From Eubacterium sp. (GTDB lineage: Bacteria > Bacillota > Clostridia > Lachnospirales > Lachnospiraceae): DNA of 24,912 bases. The position numbers and the translations under genes were made by a program. The stretch covers positions 1 through 24,912 of the forward strand of contig JAILAS010000141.1 in assembly GCA_024681495.1 (NCBI GenBank). The letters run 5' to 3'. Positions within the stretch are counted from its first letter, which is position 1. Every line of letters starts with the position of its first letter. Shown here piece by piece: positions 7,040 through 15,114 of the stretch. Below the pieces are notes generated by a model. The model ran no database searches. It saw only the letters and a list, made by a program, of their open reading frames with translations, and was not told where the DNA came from.

Positions 7040-8200
7040 ATGATAGATAAGCTGAGGAGTCTTTTCAGGACGAGGGCGTACCTGGGCCTTCCGACCGATA
7101 AGCGTCTGTGGATATTTTCATCCACGGACAATAAAGCCTTTAACTATAATTCATCTTATATGTTTAAATACGTGGTGGAGTCCCTGCCGCAGATTACCCC
7201 GAGGTATGTGATAAACGATGCCGAAAAGAGGGCGGAGCTCTCGCGCGAGTACGGAGAGGAATACTTCGTCTCCACGGACGACGATGAGGGACTCGAGACT
7301 GTGATGAGGGGCGGAGTGTGGTTCACCTCGGCCGGATTGCCGGCGTATGCCGGCGGACTAAGCCGCGACAGGCTGATCGTCAACCTCTGGCACGGGATAC
7401 CGCTGAAGAGGATAGCGCTCCTCGATCCGCAGGAGCCGGCATATAAGAAGCTGTATTTTCGAAGAATATTCTCCCGGAACTACACCCATGTGGTCACCAC
7501 CTCTGAGGAGGTCGGGAAGGTCATGGCCAAGAGCCTGGGAGTGGACGACGATAAGATTAAAATCTGGGGACAGCCCAGGTGCGACTGCCTTTTCGGGGAG
7601 TTCGATGCCGGGGCATTCCTGAAGGAGAGGTATCCGGACGTTCCGGCGGGCAGCAGGCGTATACTGTATGCGCCCACGTTCCGAAGCGATAAGCCGGTCA
7701 GGCTCTTCCCCTTCGATGACTTCTCGAAGGAGGGGCTGGAGCGGTTTCTGGAAGAGGAGGACGCCTACATCTTCATCCGCACGCACTCGCGGGAGACGGC
7801 GGATGTGGAGGGCTTCGTATCGGACAGGGTTCGCCTCATGAATGCGGACGTCGCGGAGGATGTAACCGAGGTGCTGCCGCTCTTTGATATGCTAATCACG
7901 GACTATTCCAGCGTGTATATAGACTACATGATACTGGGGCGTCCGATGGTTTTTCTCCCATACGACCTGGGAGATTATGAAAATAAACATGGATTTAACT
8001 TCCCCTATGATGACGTTACTCCCGGGGATAAGCCTGGGGATTTCGAGGAGTTTAAGGCCGCGGCAGGCCGGGCTCTGAGGGGAGAATTCGACACAGAGAA
8101 GTTGGCAAAGGCCGGGGAACTCTTTCACGAAGTGGAGGGAGACTCCTGCCGGAGGATAGCCGAGGCAATCCTCGAAGAACTGGAGGACACTGTACAATGA
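7040..8200 (+). CDS. CDP-glycerol glycerophosphotransferase family protein (TagB/TagF-like), paralogue 1
   Basis: Enzymes of this family transfer glycerol-phosphate from CDP-glycerol to a lipid-linked acceptor at the inner face of the membrane, either priming (TagB) or extending (TagF) teichoic acid. The 386-residue protein has the catalytic-region motif LWHGIPLKRI, an RRILYAPTFR stretch, a second conserved His in IRTHSRE, and the ITDYSSVYIDY donor-binding motif with FLPYDL after it. It is the most divergent of the four copies here (HGIP rather than HGTP). I chose the ATG at 7040 because TGGAG lies six bases upstream; an in-frame ATG at 7028 has no ribosome binding site. Its stop overlaps the tagD start in an ATGA. 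No transmembrane segment is obvious; membrane association is probably peripheral. Confidence 0.85.
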   Translation: MIDKLRSLFRTRAYLGLPTDKRLWIFSSTDNKAFNYNSSYMFKYVVESLPQITPRYVINDAEKRAELSREYGEEYFVSTDDDEGLETVMRGGVWFTSAGLPAYAGGLSRDRLIVNLWHGIPLKRIALLDPQEPAYKKLYFRRIFSRNYTHVVTTSEEVGKVMAKSLGVDDDKIKIWGQPRCDCLFGEFDAGAFLKERYPDVPAGSRRILYAPTFRSDKPVRLFPFDDFSKEGLERFLEEEDAYIFIRTHSRETADVEGFVSDRVRLMNADVAEDVTEVLPLFDMLITDYSSVYIDYMILGRPMVFLPYDLGDYENKHGFNFPYDDVTPGDKPGDFEEFKAAAGRALRGEFDTEKLAKAGELFHEVEGDSCRRIAEAILEELEDTVQ

Positions 8201-8592
8201 AGAAAGTCATAACATACGGCACATTCGACCTGCTCCACTACGGACACGTGAACCTTTTGCAGAGGGCCAGGGAGCTCGGCGACTACCTCGTGGTGGCGCT
8301 TTCCACCGATGAGTTCAACTGGAACATGAAGCAGAAGAAATGCTATTTCTCATACGAGGAGAGGAAAAGGCTCCTGGAGGCAATCAGGTACGTGGACCTG
8401 GTAATCCCCGAGGAGAGCTGGGAGCAGAAAACCTCGGATGTCAAGGAGTTCAGGATCGATACTTTCGTTATCGGCGACGACTGGGAGGGCAAGTTCGATT
8501 TCCTCAAGGACTATTGTGACGTGGTTTATCTCCCCCGTACTCCCGAGATTTCTACCACTCAGATTAAGCAGGACTTAAAGACGAAGAAATGA
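8197..8592 (+). CDS. tagD: Glycerol-3-phosphate cytidylyltransferase TagD
   Basis: TagD makes CDP-glycerol from CTP and glycerol-3-phosphate, the activated building block used by the neighbouring glycerophosphotransferases. The 131-residue length matches the family. Motifs are GTFDLLHYGH with His14 and His17 (CTP binding), RYVDLVIPEESWEQK in the middle, FVIGDDWEGKFDFL, and the terminal RTPEISTTQIK, equivalent to the RTxGISTT signature. Four-base ATGA overlaps link it to the genes on both sides, so it is translationally coupled. Its presence is the strongest evidence that this block builds a glycerol-phosphate polymer rather than another glycan. Confidence 0.95.
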   Translation: MKKVITYGTFDLLHYGHVNLLQRARELGDYLVVALSTDEFNWNMKQKKCYFSYEERKRLLEAIRYVDLVIPEESWEQKTSDVKEFRIDTFVIGDDWEGKFDFLKDYCDVVYLPRTPEISTTQIKQDLKTKK

Positions 8593-9851
8593 ATTCCTTA
8601 AAGGATAAAATTAAAACTTTCTTATATAAAAGACCGGCACTCAAGCTTTTGGCTGTAAAGGCGAGAGATAAAGTTTTGGGATGCCGGTATCTTCTTCGCA
8701 CCCGTGGGATTAAGGCCAATCCCACGAGGGTTCTATTCAGTGCATACTCAGGCAGGCAGTTCGCCTGCAGCCCACGCTCCATATATGAACAGATGCTCGT
8801 CGACGGGAACTGCGACGGCTTTACCTTCGTCTGGGCGTTCGAAAATCCGGAGGAGTTCGGTGATCTCGAGAGCCCCCGCTGCAAGGTGGTGAAGTACGGC
8901 TCGAAGGAATTCGAGAAGGAGGCGGCCGGGTGCGGCTACTGGGTATCCAACAACAGACTTCCCTCATCCCTTATAAAGAGAAAGCGGCAGGTCTACATCC
9001 AGACCTGGCACGGCACCCCGCTCAAGAGGCTCGGATTCGACGTGACCGGCTATATTGATGGGGCCGACGACATCGAGAGCCTGAGGTACAGCTACCTGAC
9101 CGAGGCCAAGAGGTTCGACTACCTTCTTTCGCCGTCGCCCTATTACACGCGGGTTATGGCGGGGGCCTTCGGGCTGGACAGGCTGGGCCGTGAGGACAAG
9201 ATCGCGGAGCTGGGCTATCCCAGGAACGATGCGCTCTGTCATCCCTCGCGGGAGGAGATAGAAGCGGCGCGCAGGGAGATTGGCGTCCCGGAGGGCGCCA
9301 GGGTGATTCTCTATGCACCCACCTGGAGGGAGAAGGACCTCAAGCCGGGCGAGGGATTCTCGTATTCGCGCGGAATTGACTTCCACCCCGGACTGGATTT
9401 TCATGAATTTTTGCAATCTCTTCCCGGAGATGTTATAATTCTACTTCGTACGCATTACTATGTCAGCAGGAATATAGACCTGTCACGATGGGGCGACAGG
9501 GTGATAGACGTGTCCGGATTTAGGGACATCAATCAGCTCTATCTGGCATCTGACGTACTCCTCACGGATTACTCCAGCGTGTTCTTCGACTACGGAATGC
9601 TGGAGCGCCCCATGGTATTTTATATGTACGATCTGGAGGATTACAGGTCCGTCAGGGACTTCTACTTCGATATCGACGAGCTGCCCGGCGAGGTGGTGAC
9701 CGAAGAGGACCGGATAAGCCCGGCCGTAAAGGACGCCCTTTCGCGAATTGGCGAGCCCGCCACCGACAGGATGAAGGCCTTTCGGGAGAAGTTCGCTCCC
9801 ATCGACGAGCCGTGCGCATCTGAGGTTATCCGCAGCCTGATTACCGGTTAA
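8589..9851 (+). CDS. CDP-glycerol glycerophosphotransferase family protein, paralogue 2
   Basis: This 420-residue protein carries the complete glycerophosphotransferase motif set: YIQTWHGTPLKRLGFD, GYPRNDAL, ILYAPTWREKD, the second conserved His in LLRTHYYV, LTDYSSVFFDYGMLERPMVF, and the C-terminal YDLEDY segment. An N-terminal region of about 100 residues precedes the catalytic domain and contains a Lys-rich start likely to sit at the membrane surface. The start overlaps the tagD stop (ATGA). It is a single-domain protein of TagB size, not the about 700-residue TagF type, so whether it primes, extends or branches the polymer is open. The 5' end and the stretch around 9400-9440 are more AT-rich than the rest of the gene. 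Confidence 0.88.
   Translation: MNSLKDKIKTFLYKRPALKLLAVKARDKVLGCRYLLRTRGIKANPTRVLFSAYSGRQFACSPRSIYEQMLVDGNCDGFTFVWAFENPEEFGDLESPRCKVVKYGSKEFEKEAAGCGYWVSNNRLPSSLIKRKRQVYIQTWHGTPLKRLGFDVTGYIDGADDIESLRYSYLTEAKRFDYLLSPSPYYTRVMAGAFGLDRLGREDKIAELGYPRNDALCHPSREEIEAARREIGVPEGARVILYAPTWREKDLKPGEGFSYSRGIDFHPGLDFHEFLQSLPGDVIILLRTHYYVSRNIDLSRWGDRVIDVSGFRDINQLYLASDVLLTDYSSVFFDYGMLERPMVFYMYDLEDYRSVRDFYFDIDELPGEVVTEEDRISPAVKDALSRIGEPATDRMKAFREKFAPIDEPCASEVIRSLITG
9411..9439 (+). promoter_or_regulatory. Candidate promoter inside paralogue 2
   Basis: TTGCAA, a 17-base spacer and TGT-TATAAT (extended, perfect -10) lie within the coding sequence, 455 bases before the GTG of paralogue 3. In GC-rich coding DNA this is a strong match and could supply extra transcription of paralogue 3 and the L,D-transpeptidase. 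It may also be chance. Confidence 0.35.
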
Positions 9852-9893
9852 GTGCGGAGAGGAAAAAGATTATTGTAATATTGGAGGAACATC

Positions 9894-11093
9894 GTGGCCG
9901 TATCGTTTAAAAAGAAGCTGGGTATGATTTATTGGAATATGCACAACGGCTTCCAGATTTCTTTGTATAAAAAGTGGGCTAAGAATAAGAAGGCAGACAG
10001 GAAAATAGTACTCTTCGAGAGCATGCTGGGGCGCAATTACAGCTGCAACCCCAAGGCAGTCTACGAGGAGATGATGGAAAGAGGCCTCGACAAGAAGTAC
10101 GAGTGCTGGTGGATAAGGGAGAGGGGCTGCGACTTCGAAGTCCCCGGGAATGCGAGGATTGTTACCCGAAACTCCCTCAAGTACCACAAGCTCATGGCCA
10201 AGGCCGGCACCTGGGTGTTCAATACCCGCCAGCCGGACTATATCGTTAAGAGGAAGGACCAGACGTATATCCAGACCTGGCACGGGACGCCGCTTAAGCT
10301 CCTCGCGCTGGACATGGAGGACGTGTTCATGGCCGGAAACGGCGGAATCGAGTCCTATAAGTCGAACTTCTGGAGGCACTCGAGGAGATGGGATTACCTG
10401 GTTTCCCCCAGCCCCTACACCGATGAGATCTTCGCCAGGTGCTTCGACTTCGATAAGAACATGATTCAGACCGGCTATCCCAGAAACGATGTGCTGGTCA
10501 ATAGGAATAACAAGGAATACATCGATTCGCTGAAGGATAAGTTTAACCTTCCCAAGGACAAGAAGATCATCCTCTACGCACCCACGTGGAGGGACAATGA
10601 GAGCATTTCCAAGGGCAAGTATATATTCAATCCTCATATAAATTTCGACAAACTCTACCGGGAGTTCAAGGATGAGTACGTGTTTATCGTTAAGTATCAC
10701 TACCTCATTGCCGATAAGCTCGACTTCTCCAGATTCCGCGGGATGATCAGGGCCATAGATACCGATATAAGCGATCTCTACTTGGTTTCGGACATTCATA
10801 TGACGGACTATTCGTCTACGATGTTCGACTATGCGGTGCTCGACCGGCCTTTGATTTTCTACACCTACGACCTGGAGGGATACTTCGAGGGAAGGGGAGT
10901 GTACTTCGATTTCGAGGCAGACGCGCCCGGCCCGCTCATCGGTAATACGGAGGATCTCATCGAGTTCCTGAAGGCGCCGGACTTCAGCGCTTATCAGGAT
11001 AAGTACAGGGCATTCCGGGAGAAGTTCAACTGCCGCGAGGACGGAAAGGGCTCTTCCCGCATATGTGATATAATAGAAGAAGTTACCCGATAG
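9894..11093 (+). CDS. CDP-glycerol glycerophosphotransferase family protein, paralogue 3
   Basis: The 399-residue protein starts at a GTG with GGAGG six bases upstream. It shows the family motifs YIQTWHGTPLKLLALDMED, GYPRNDVL, IILYAPTWRDNE, the conserved His in VKYHYL, MTDYSSTMFDYAVLDRPL and FYTYDLEGY. By eye it is closest to the minus-strand paralogue at 12239-13408: both have LALDME after HGTPLK, a DRP(L/M)..F phrase and an FDFE(A/S)..APGP segment. It follows paralogue 2 by 42 bases and precedes the L,D-transpeptidase by 27. A priming versus polymerising role cannot be decided; single-domain size resembles TagB. Confidence 0.88.
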   Translation: MAVSFKKKLGMIYWNMHNGFQISLYKKWAKNKKADRKIVLFESMLGRNYSCNPKAVYEEMMERGLDKKYECWWIRERGCDFEVPGNARIVTRNSLKYHKLMAKAGTWVFNTRQPDYIVKRKDQTYIQTWHGTPLKLLALDMEDVFMAGNGGIESYKSNFWRHSRRWDYLVSPSPYTDEIFARCFDFDKNMIQTGYPRNDVLVNRNNKEYIDSLKDKFNLPKDKKIILYAPTWRDNESISKGKYIFNPHINFDKLYREFKDEYVFIVKYHYLIADKLDFSRFRGMIRAIDTDISDLYLVSDIHMTDYSSTMFDYAVLDRPLIFYTYDLEGYFEGRGVYFDFEADAPGPLIGNTEDLIEFLKAPDFSAYQDKYRAFREKFNCREDGKGSSRICDIIEEVTR

Positions 11094-11120
11094 GGTATGA
11101 CCACGAACAGGAGGTTTAAA

Positions 11121-12242
11121 ATGTTTAGGCATAAGTTGTTATGCGGCTTACCGCTGCTGGTGTTGTGTGCCGTGATACTCTGGGGTGGCGTGAGCAGCCG
11201 CACTGAAGTATTGGCGACCACCACGACGACTACTTCTACGGACAGTGGAACCAGCACCGATACTTCCACCCAGAAGAACGGATGGGTTACCGTCGGATCG
11301 AAGACCTACTACTACGTAAACGGCGTAAAGGTTACCGGCCTGTATAAAATCAAGAAGCATTACTACTACTTCAACGAGAAAGGTGTGATGAAGACCGGAT
11401 GGATTACCATCGGCAGCAAGACCTACTACTTCAAGAGCAACGGCCGGGCCGTAACCAATAAGGTTAAGAAGATCGACGGCTATTACTACTACTTCAATAA
11501 GAAGGGCGTGATGAAGACCGGCTTCAGGACCGTGAACGGAAAGAAGTACTACTTCCAGAAGACCGAGGAGAACAAGGGGCAGGCCCTGACCGACACGTTC
11601 ATTAAGATCAAGGGAAACTACTATTGGTTCAATAAGAAGGGCGTCGCCAAGACCGGATGGCAGACCATAGACGGAGACACCTATTTCTTCTATAAGCATG
11701 GAAAGAAGATGGGAAGGGCCGCTACGGGAACCGTGAAGATCGGCAAGAAGGTGTATTCGTTCGACTCCAAGGGAGTCAGGTACACCGGCCAGAAGGCGGA
11801 TATGAACGCCGTAGCTTACTATAAGTCCAGTAAGACCAAGTACCTGGTGCTCGTGGATAAGAGCGCGTTCAAGGTGGCGGTTTATAAGGGATCCCAGTAT
11901 AACTGGACGATGATCAAGTACTTCACCTGCACCATTGGAGCGTCCGGCACGGAGACCGTAGAGGGTACCTTCAAGATGGGTGCCGGAACGAGCCGCGCGT
12001 TTAAGATGATATACTTCGACGCAGATGGAGGCTTCAGGTGCTGGTATGCGACGAGGATAACGGGAGGATACCTGTTCCACTCCGTTCTGTACTGGCCCTC
12101 GTCATCGCCGTCCTCGGCGTACATCGCCAACGGAACCCTGGGTGCGAAGCTGTCCCACGGCTGCGTAAGGCTGGCGATAAAGGATGCCAAGTGGATGCAT
12201 AAGAAAATGATCAAATACACCACTTGTTATATCTATTCTTAA
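11121..12242 (+). CDS. Secreted L,D-transpeptidase (YkuD) with choline-binding-type repeats
   Basis: L,D-transpeptidases form 3-3 peptidoglycan crosslinks or attach proteins to peptidoglycan outside the cell. The 373-residue protein has a signal peptide (FRHK, then a Leu/Val-rich core, residues 2-25), a Thr/Ser linker, eight aromatic repeats of about 20 residues (54-223), and a C-terminal YkuD domain with His320 and the catalytic SHGCVRL motif (His346, Cys348). The ATG at 11121 is chosen because AGGAGG (11109-11114) lies six bases before it; an in-frame ATG at 11097 puts that site inside the gene. The repeats resemble cell-wall/choline-binding modules, so they may hold the enzyme on the wall polymer made by the surrounding genes (inference). 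Its stop overlaps that of the convergent neighbour. Confidence 0.9.
   Translation: MFRHKLLCGLPLLVLCAVILWGGVSSRTEVLATTTTTTSTDSGTSTDTSTQKNGWVTVGSKTYYYVNGVKVTGLYKIKKHYYYFNEKGVMKTGWITIGSKTYYFKSNGRAVTNKVKKIDGYYYYFNKKGVMKTGFRTVNGKKYYFQKTEENKGQALTDTFIKIKGNYYWFNKKGVAKTGWQTIDGDTYFFYKHGKKMGRAATGTVKIGKKVYSFDSKGVRYTGQKADMNAVAYYKSSKTKYLVLVDKSAFKVAVYKGSQYNWTMIKYFTCTIGASGTETVEGTFKMGAGTSRAFKMIYFDADGGFRCWYATRITGGYLFHSVLYWPSSSPSSAYIANGTLGAKLSHGCVRLAIKDAKWMHKKMIKYTTCYIYS
11280..11789 (+). repeat. Eight alternating aromatic repeats within the L,D-transpeptidase gene
   Basis: The encoded repeats alternate between type A (GW-T-GSKTYY---NG--) and type B (KI---YYYFN-KGVMKTG), each about 20 residues. At the DNA level, near-identical copies of TTCAATAAGAAGGGCGT recur at about 11493 and 11629, with a diverged copy at about 11371. 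Such repeats can change number by slippage or recombination. Confidence 0.85.
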
Positions 12243-13408
12243 TTAAAGGACTCAATTAAAGAGATTATTTTTTCAGAGGCGTGTCCGTCTTCTGTGGCAA
12301 CGAAAGTTTCCCGGAAGGCGGCGCGCTTTTCTTTGAATAGATCCACGCCGTCGGTCTTTATCGCGTCGATAAGCTCGGCGGTGGTGCGGGTTATCGGGCC
12401 GGGCGCTTTGGACTCGAAGTCGAAGTAGAATCCCCTCAGCGTATCCCTGTACTTCTCGAGGTCGTAGCAGAAGAAGTACATCGGGCGGTCGAGGATGGCG
12501 TAGTCGAACATAACGGACGAGTAGTCAGTTATCATAGCGTCGGAGACCAGGTACAGCAGGGATATGTCGTCGTGGCGCGAGAAGTTTCTGACGAAGCCGT
12601 CCAGCTCCGGTACCTCGACGGTATCCGCCACGAGGTAGTGGAACTTCACCAGGACAATCCACTCGTCCCCGAGCGCGTCGCGCAGACGAGGGAAGTCCAG
12701 GGGCGATTCGTACTTATACGAGCCCTTGGCGTAGAACTCGTCGTCTCTCCAGGTGGGGGCGTAGAGGAGGACCTTCTTTCCCTCGGGAATGGAGAGTTCC
12801 TTCTTTATCTTAGCGATTTCGTCCGGAGTGTTGCGCCGCGTGAGCACGTCGCAGCGGGGATAGCCCGTCTCGAGCATCCTGCCGTCGAACGCGAAGCACC
12901 TGCGGAAGATCTCGGTGGAGTATGCGTTCTGCGAAACCAGGTAGTCCCAGGTGGACGAGTTCCTTACGAAGCGCCTCTTATACGCCTCCAGGTCGCTGGA
13001 GCCTCCCATGGAGAGCTGTTCCATGTCGAGTGCGAGCTTCTTGAGCGGGGTCCCGTGCCAGGTCTGGATGTAGTGCACGCCTTTCTTTTTGATGAGATAG
13101 GCGGGCATCCTGGCGTCGGATACCCAGATGCCGCAGCGGGCGAAGGTCAGGAGGTGGGAAATCGTCTTCCTTTTGATAAGCTTACCCCGGCCGGACAGGA
13201 CGGTGCCCTCCGGGCTCTTCATTACAATGTGGCAACGGTACTTCTTATCCAGGCCCATGCGAACCATCTCGTCGTAGATGGCTTTGGGGCTGCCGGACCA
13301 GTTGTTGCCGGTCGAACTCTCGAAAACGATGGCGCGCTTGTCCGTGGGCACCAACTTGCAAATTATTCCATATATTATGTTAAACGCCTTAACCTTAAGT
13401 CTTTTCAT
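12239..13408 (-). CDS. CDP-glycerol glycerophosphotransferase family protein, paralogue 4 (minus strand)
   Basis: This 389-residue protein is encoded opposite to the other three copies. It has YIQTWHGTPLKKLALDME, GYPRCDVL, VLLYAPTWRDDE, the conserved His in VKFHYL, ITDYSSVMFDYAILDRPM and FCYDLEKY. The ATG at 13408 is preceded by TGGAG at a normal distance; an upstream in-frame TTG at 13441 lacks a site. Its TAA overlaps the TAA of the L,D-transpeptidase within one TTAA, so no terminator separates the two convergent genes. Together with paralogue 3 it flanks the transpeptidase as an inverted pair. The 132-base AT-rich space up to htrA must contain both divergent promoters; I saw only weak -10-like hexamers (for example TAAAAT at 13474). 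Confidence 0.88.
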   Translation of the reverse strand: MKRLKVKAFNIIYGIICKLVPTDKRAIVFESSTGNNWSGSPKAIYDEMVRMGLDKKYRCHIVMKSPEGTVLSGRGKLIKRKTISHLLTFARCGIWVSDARMPAYLIKKKGVHYIQTWHGTPLKKLALDMEQLSMGGSSDLEAYKRRFVRNSSTWDYLVSQNAYSTEIFRRCFAFDGRMLETGYPRCDVLTRRNTPDEIAKIKKELSIPEGKKVLLYAPTWRDDEFYAKGSYKYESPLDFPRLRDALGDEWIVLVKFHYLVADTVEVPELDGFVRNFSRHDDISLLYLVSDAMITDYSSVMFDYAILDRPMYFFCYDLEKYRDTLRGFYFDFESKAPGPITRTTAELIDAIKTDGVDLFKEKRAAFRETFVATEDGHASEKIISLIESFN

Positions 13409-13540
13409 ATCTGCTCCACATTCGCTACATATTTTTTGCAAATTTACAACACATTTCCATCACATTTTAACACTAAAATGGCACATGTAGAGTAAGAGAA
13501 ATAAAATGCTTTGCGAGAAAGAAGAAAGGAGCTTTTAAAA

Positions 13541-15064
13541 ATGTTTGATAACGAAAACAATTCCAACGGTGAGGGAACCACATATCGTTATGTAGGCTCT
13601 GGCATCACCCAGGACAATCTTAATGAGAGCCAGAATTCTTCGGGGAGTGAGCCTTATAACAGCACAGAGACCAATTCATCCTCGGGGTATAATTACGAGA
13701 AACCCGGTTACACGGAGGATTTTAGCAGATTCTACACTGAGTACGACAGCGAAGATACACAGGCTCAGGCCAAGGAGGCCAGGGAGAAGGCTAAGGAAGA
13801 GGCCAGAGAGGCCAGGAAGGCCAGGAGGGCCGAGAGGGCCGCTCGCCGCGCCAATTCCGGATTCTTTAAGAACGGAAAGTTCTTCGGCAAGGTAATTGCC
13901 GCAGCACTCGTGTTCGGTCTGGTTGCTTCGGTCACCTTCACCAGTGCCAATTCCCTTCTGGGGACCACCTCCACCTCGGAGACGAGCTCAGATAGCTCAT
14001 CGTCGGGCGGCGGAGCTACCGTGACATCCACGTCATCGGATGAGTCGGCGGACGCTACCACCACAGAGTCCAGCTCGTCGTCATCGTCTTCCAGCGATGT
14101 CAGCAGCGTAGTTGCCGAGGCAATGCCCTCCATCGTGTCGGTAACCAGCATCTATCAGAGCAGCGGCATGTACGCGTTCGGAGAGAGCGAGTCCTCCACG
14201 GCAGCGGGATCCGGAATCATTGTCGCCGAGACGGATGATACACTTTACATCGTAACCAACAACCACGTGGTTGAGGATGCGGACGCAGTCAGCGTCACAT
14301 TCGTGGACGACCAGGAGGTAACCGCCGAAATCAAGGGCACGGATTCCTCCAACGACCTCGCAGTCCTCAGCGTCAGCAAGAGCGACATGGAGAGCTCCAC
14401 GCTCAGCGCCATTTCGGTGGCCACACTCGGAGACTCCGACGAGCTCGAGGTAGGCGAGACCGCCATTGCCATCGGTAACGCGCTCGGCTACGGCCAGTCG
14501 GTAACCACGGGTATCATCAGCGCGCTTGACAGGGAAGTTACTATCGACAACGTGACCAGCTCGCTTATCCAGACCGACGCCGCTATTAACCCCGGTAACT
14601 CCGGTGGAGCGCTTCTCAACTCTGATGGAGAGGTTATAGGAATAAACTCCGCTAAGTACTCCGACACCGACGTAGAGGGCATGGGCTATGCCATTCCCAT
14701 TTCCACGGCCATCCCCATCATTAACGAGCTCATCGAGAAGGAGACCGTTTCGGCCGAGAATCAGGCATACCTGGGCATCACCGGCGTAGACGTTTCGTCT
14801 GAGGTCGCCATGATGTACAACATGTCCGAGGGCGTATACGTATCGGGCGTAGTCGAGGGATCGGCTGCAGAGAGCGCAGGACTCCAGGTTGGCGACATCC
14901 TCACGAGCTTCGACGGACAGACCATCACGTCGATGAGCCAGCTGCAGGAGCTTATGACTTACTACGAGGCGGGCACTACCGTTGAGATCGTGGTACAGAG
15001 AGCCGAACAGGGCCAGTACGTGGAGACCACGCTGAGCGTGAAGCTCGGAAGCATGAGCAACTAA
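13541..15064 (+). CDS. htrA: HtrA/DegP-family membrane-anchored serine protease with PDZ domain
   Basis: HtrA proteases degrade misfolded proteins at the outer face of the membrane. From the ATG at 13541 (AAGGAG nine bases upstream; an earlier in-frame TTG at 13511 is unlikely) the protein has 507 residues. A polar, Asn/Ser-rich then Glu/Ala/Arg-rich cytoplasmic part (1-110; 78-105 looks like a charged helix) is followed by one membrane segment (about 116-135) and a Ser/Thr/Asp linker (141-186). The trypsin-like domain has His241 in TNNHVVE, Asp271 in SNDLAVL and Ser353 in NPGNSGGALL. A PDZ domain occupies roughly 405-500. All triad residues are present, so it should be active. It forms a single-gene unit ending in a terminator shared with thiT. 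Confidence 0.95.
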   Translation: MFDNENNSNGEGTTYRYVGSGITQDNLNESQNSSGSEPYNSTETNSSSGYNYEKPGYTEDFSRFYTEYDSEDTQAQAKEAREKAKEEAREARKARRAERAARRANSGFFKNGKFFGKVIAAALVFGLVASVTFTSANSLLGTTSTSETSSDSSSSGGGATVTSTSSDESADATTTESSSSSSSSSDVSSVVAEAMPSIVSVTSIYQSSGMYAFGESESSTAAGSGIIVAETDDTLYIVTNNHVVEDADAVSVTFVDDQEVTAEIKGTDSSNDLAVLSVSKSDMESSTLSAISVATLGDSDELEVGETAIAIGNALGYGQSVTTGIISALDREVTIDNVTSSLIQTDAAINPGNSGGALLNSDGEVIGINSAKYSDTDVEGMGYAIPISTAIPIINELIEKETVSAENQAYLGITGVDVSSEVAMMYNMSEGVYVSGVVEGSAAESAGLQVGDILTSFDGQTITSMSQLQELMTYYEAGTTVEIVVQRAEQGQYVETTLSVKLGSMSN

Positions 15065-15114
15065 TTTTCAGAAGAGAAACTTAAGGCTGTAAAGCATTGT
15101 GCTATCATCATATA

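Noticed and set aside
7145..7150. TATAAT inside glycerophosphotransferase paralogue 1
   Set aside because: No -35 hexamer and no TG extension; likely chance in a locally AT-rich codon run.
9870..11132. 420-residue open frame antisense to glycerophosphotransferase paralogue 3
   Set aside because: Shadow of a gene with HGTPLK and DYSS motifs; antisense frames of similar look appear over the other paralogues too (for example 12572-13495 plus strand).
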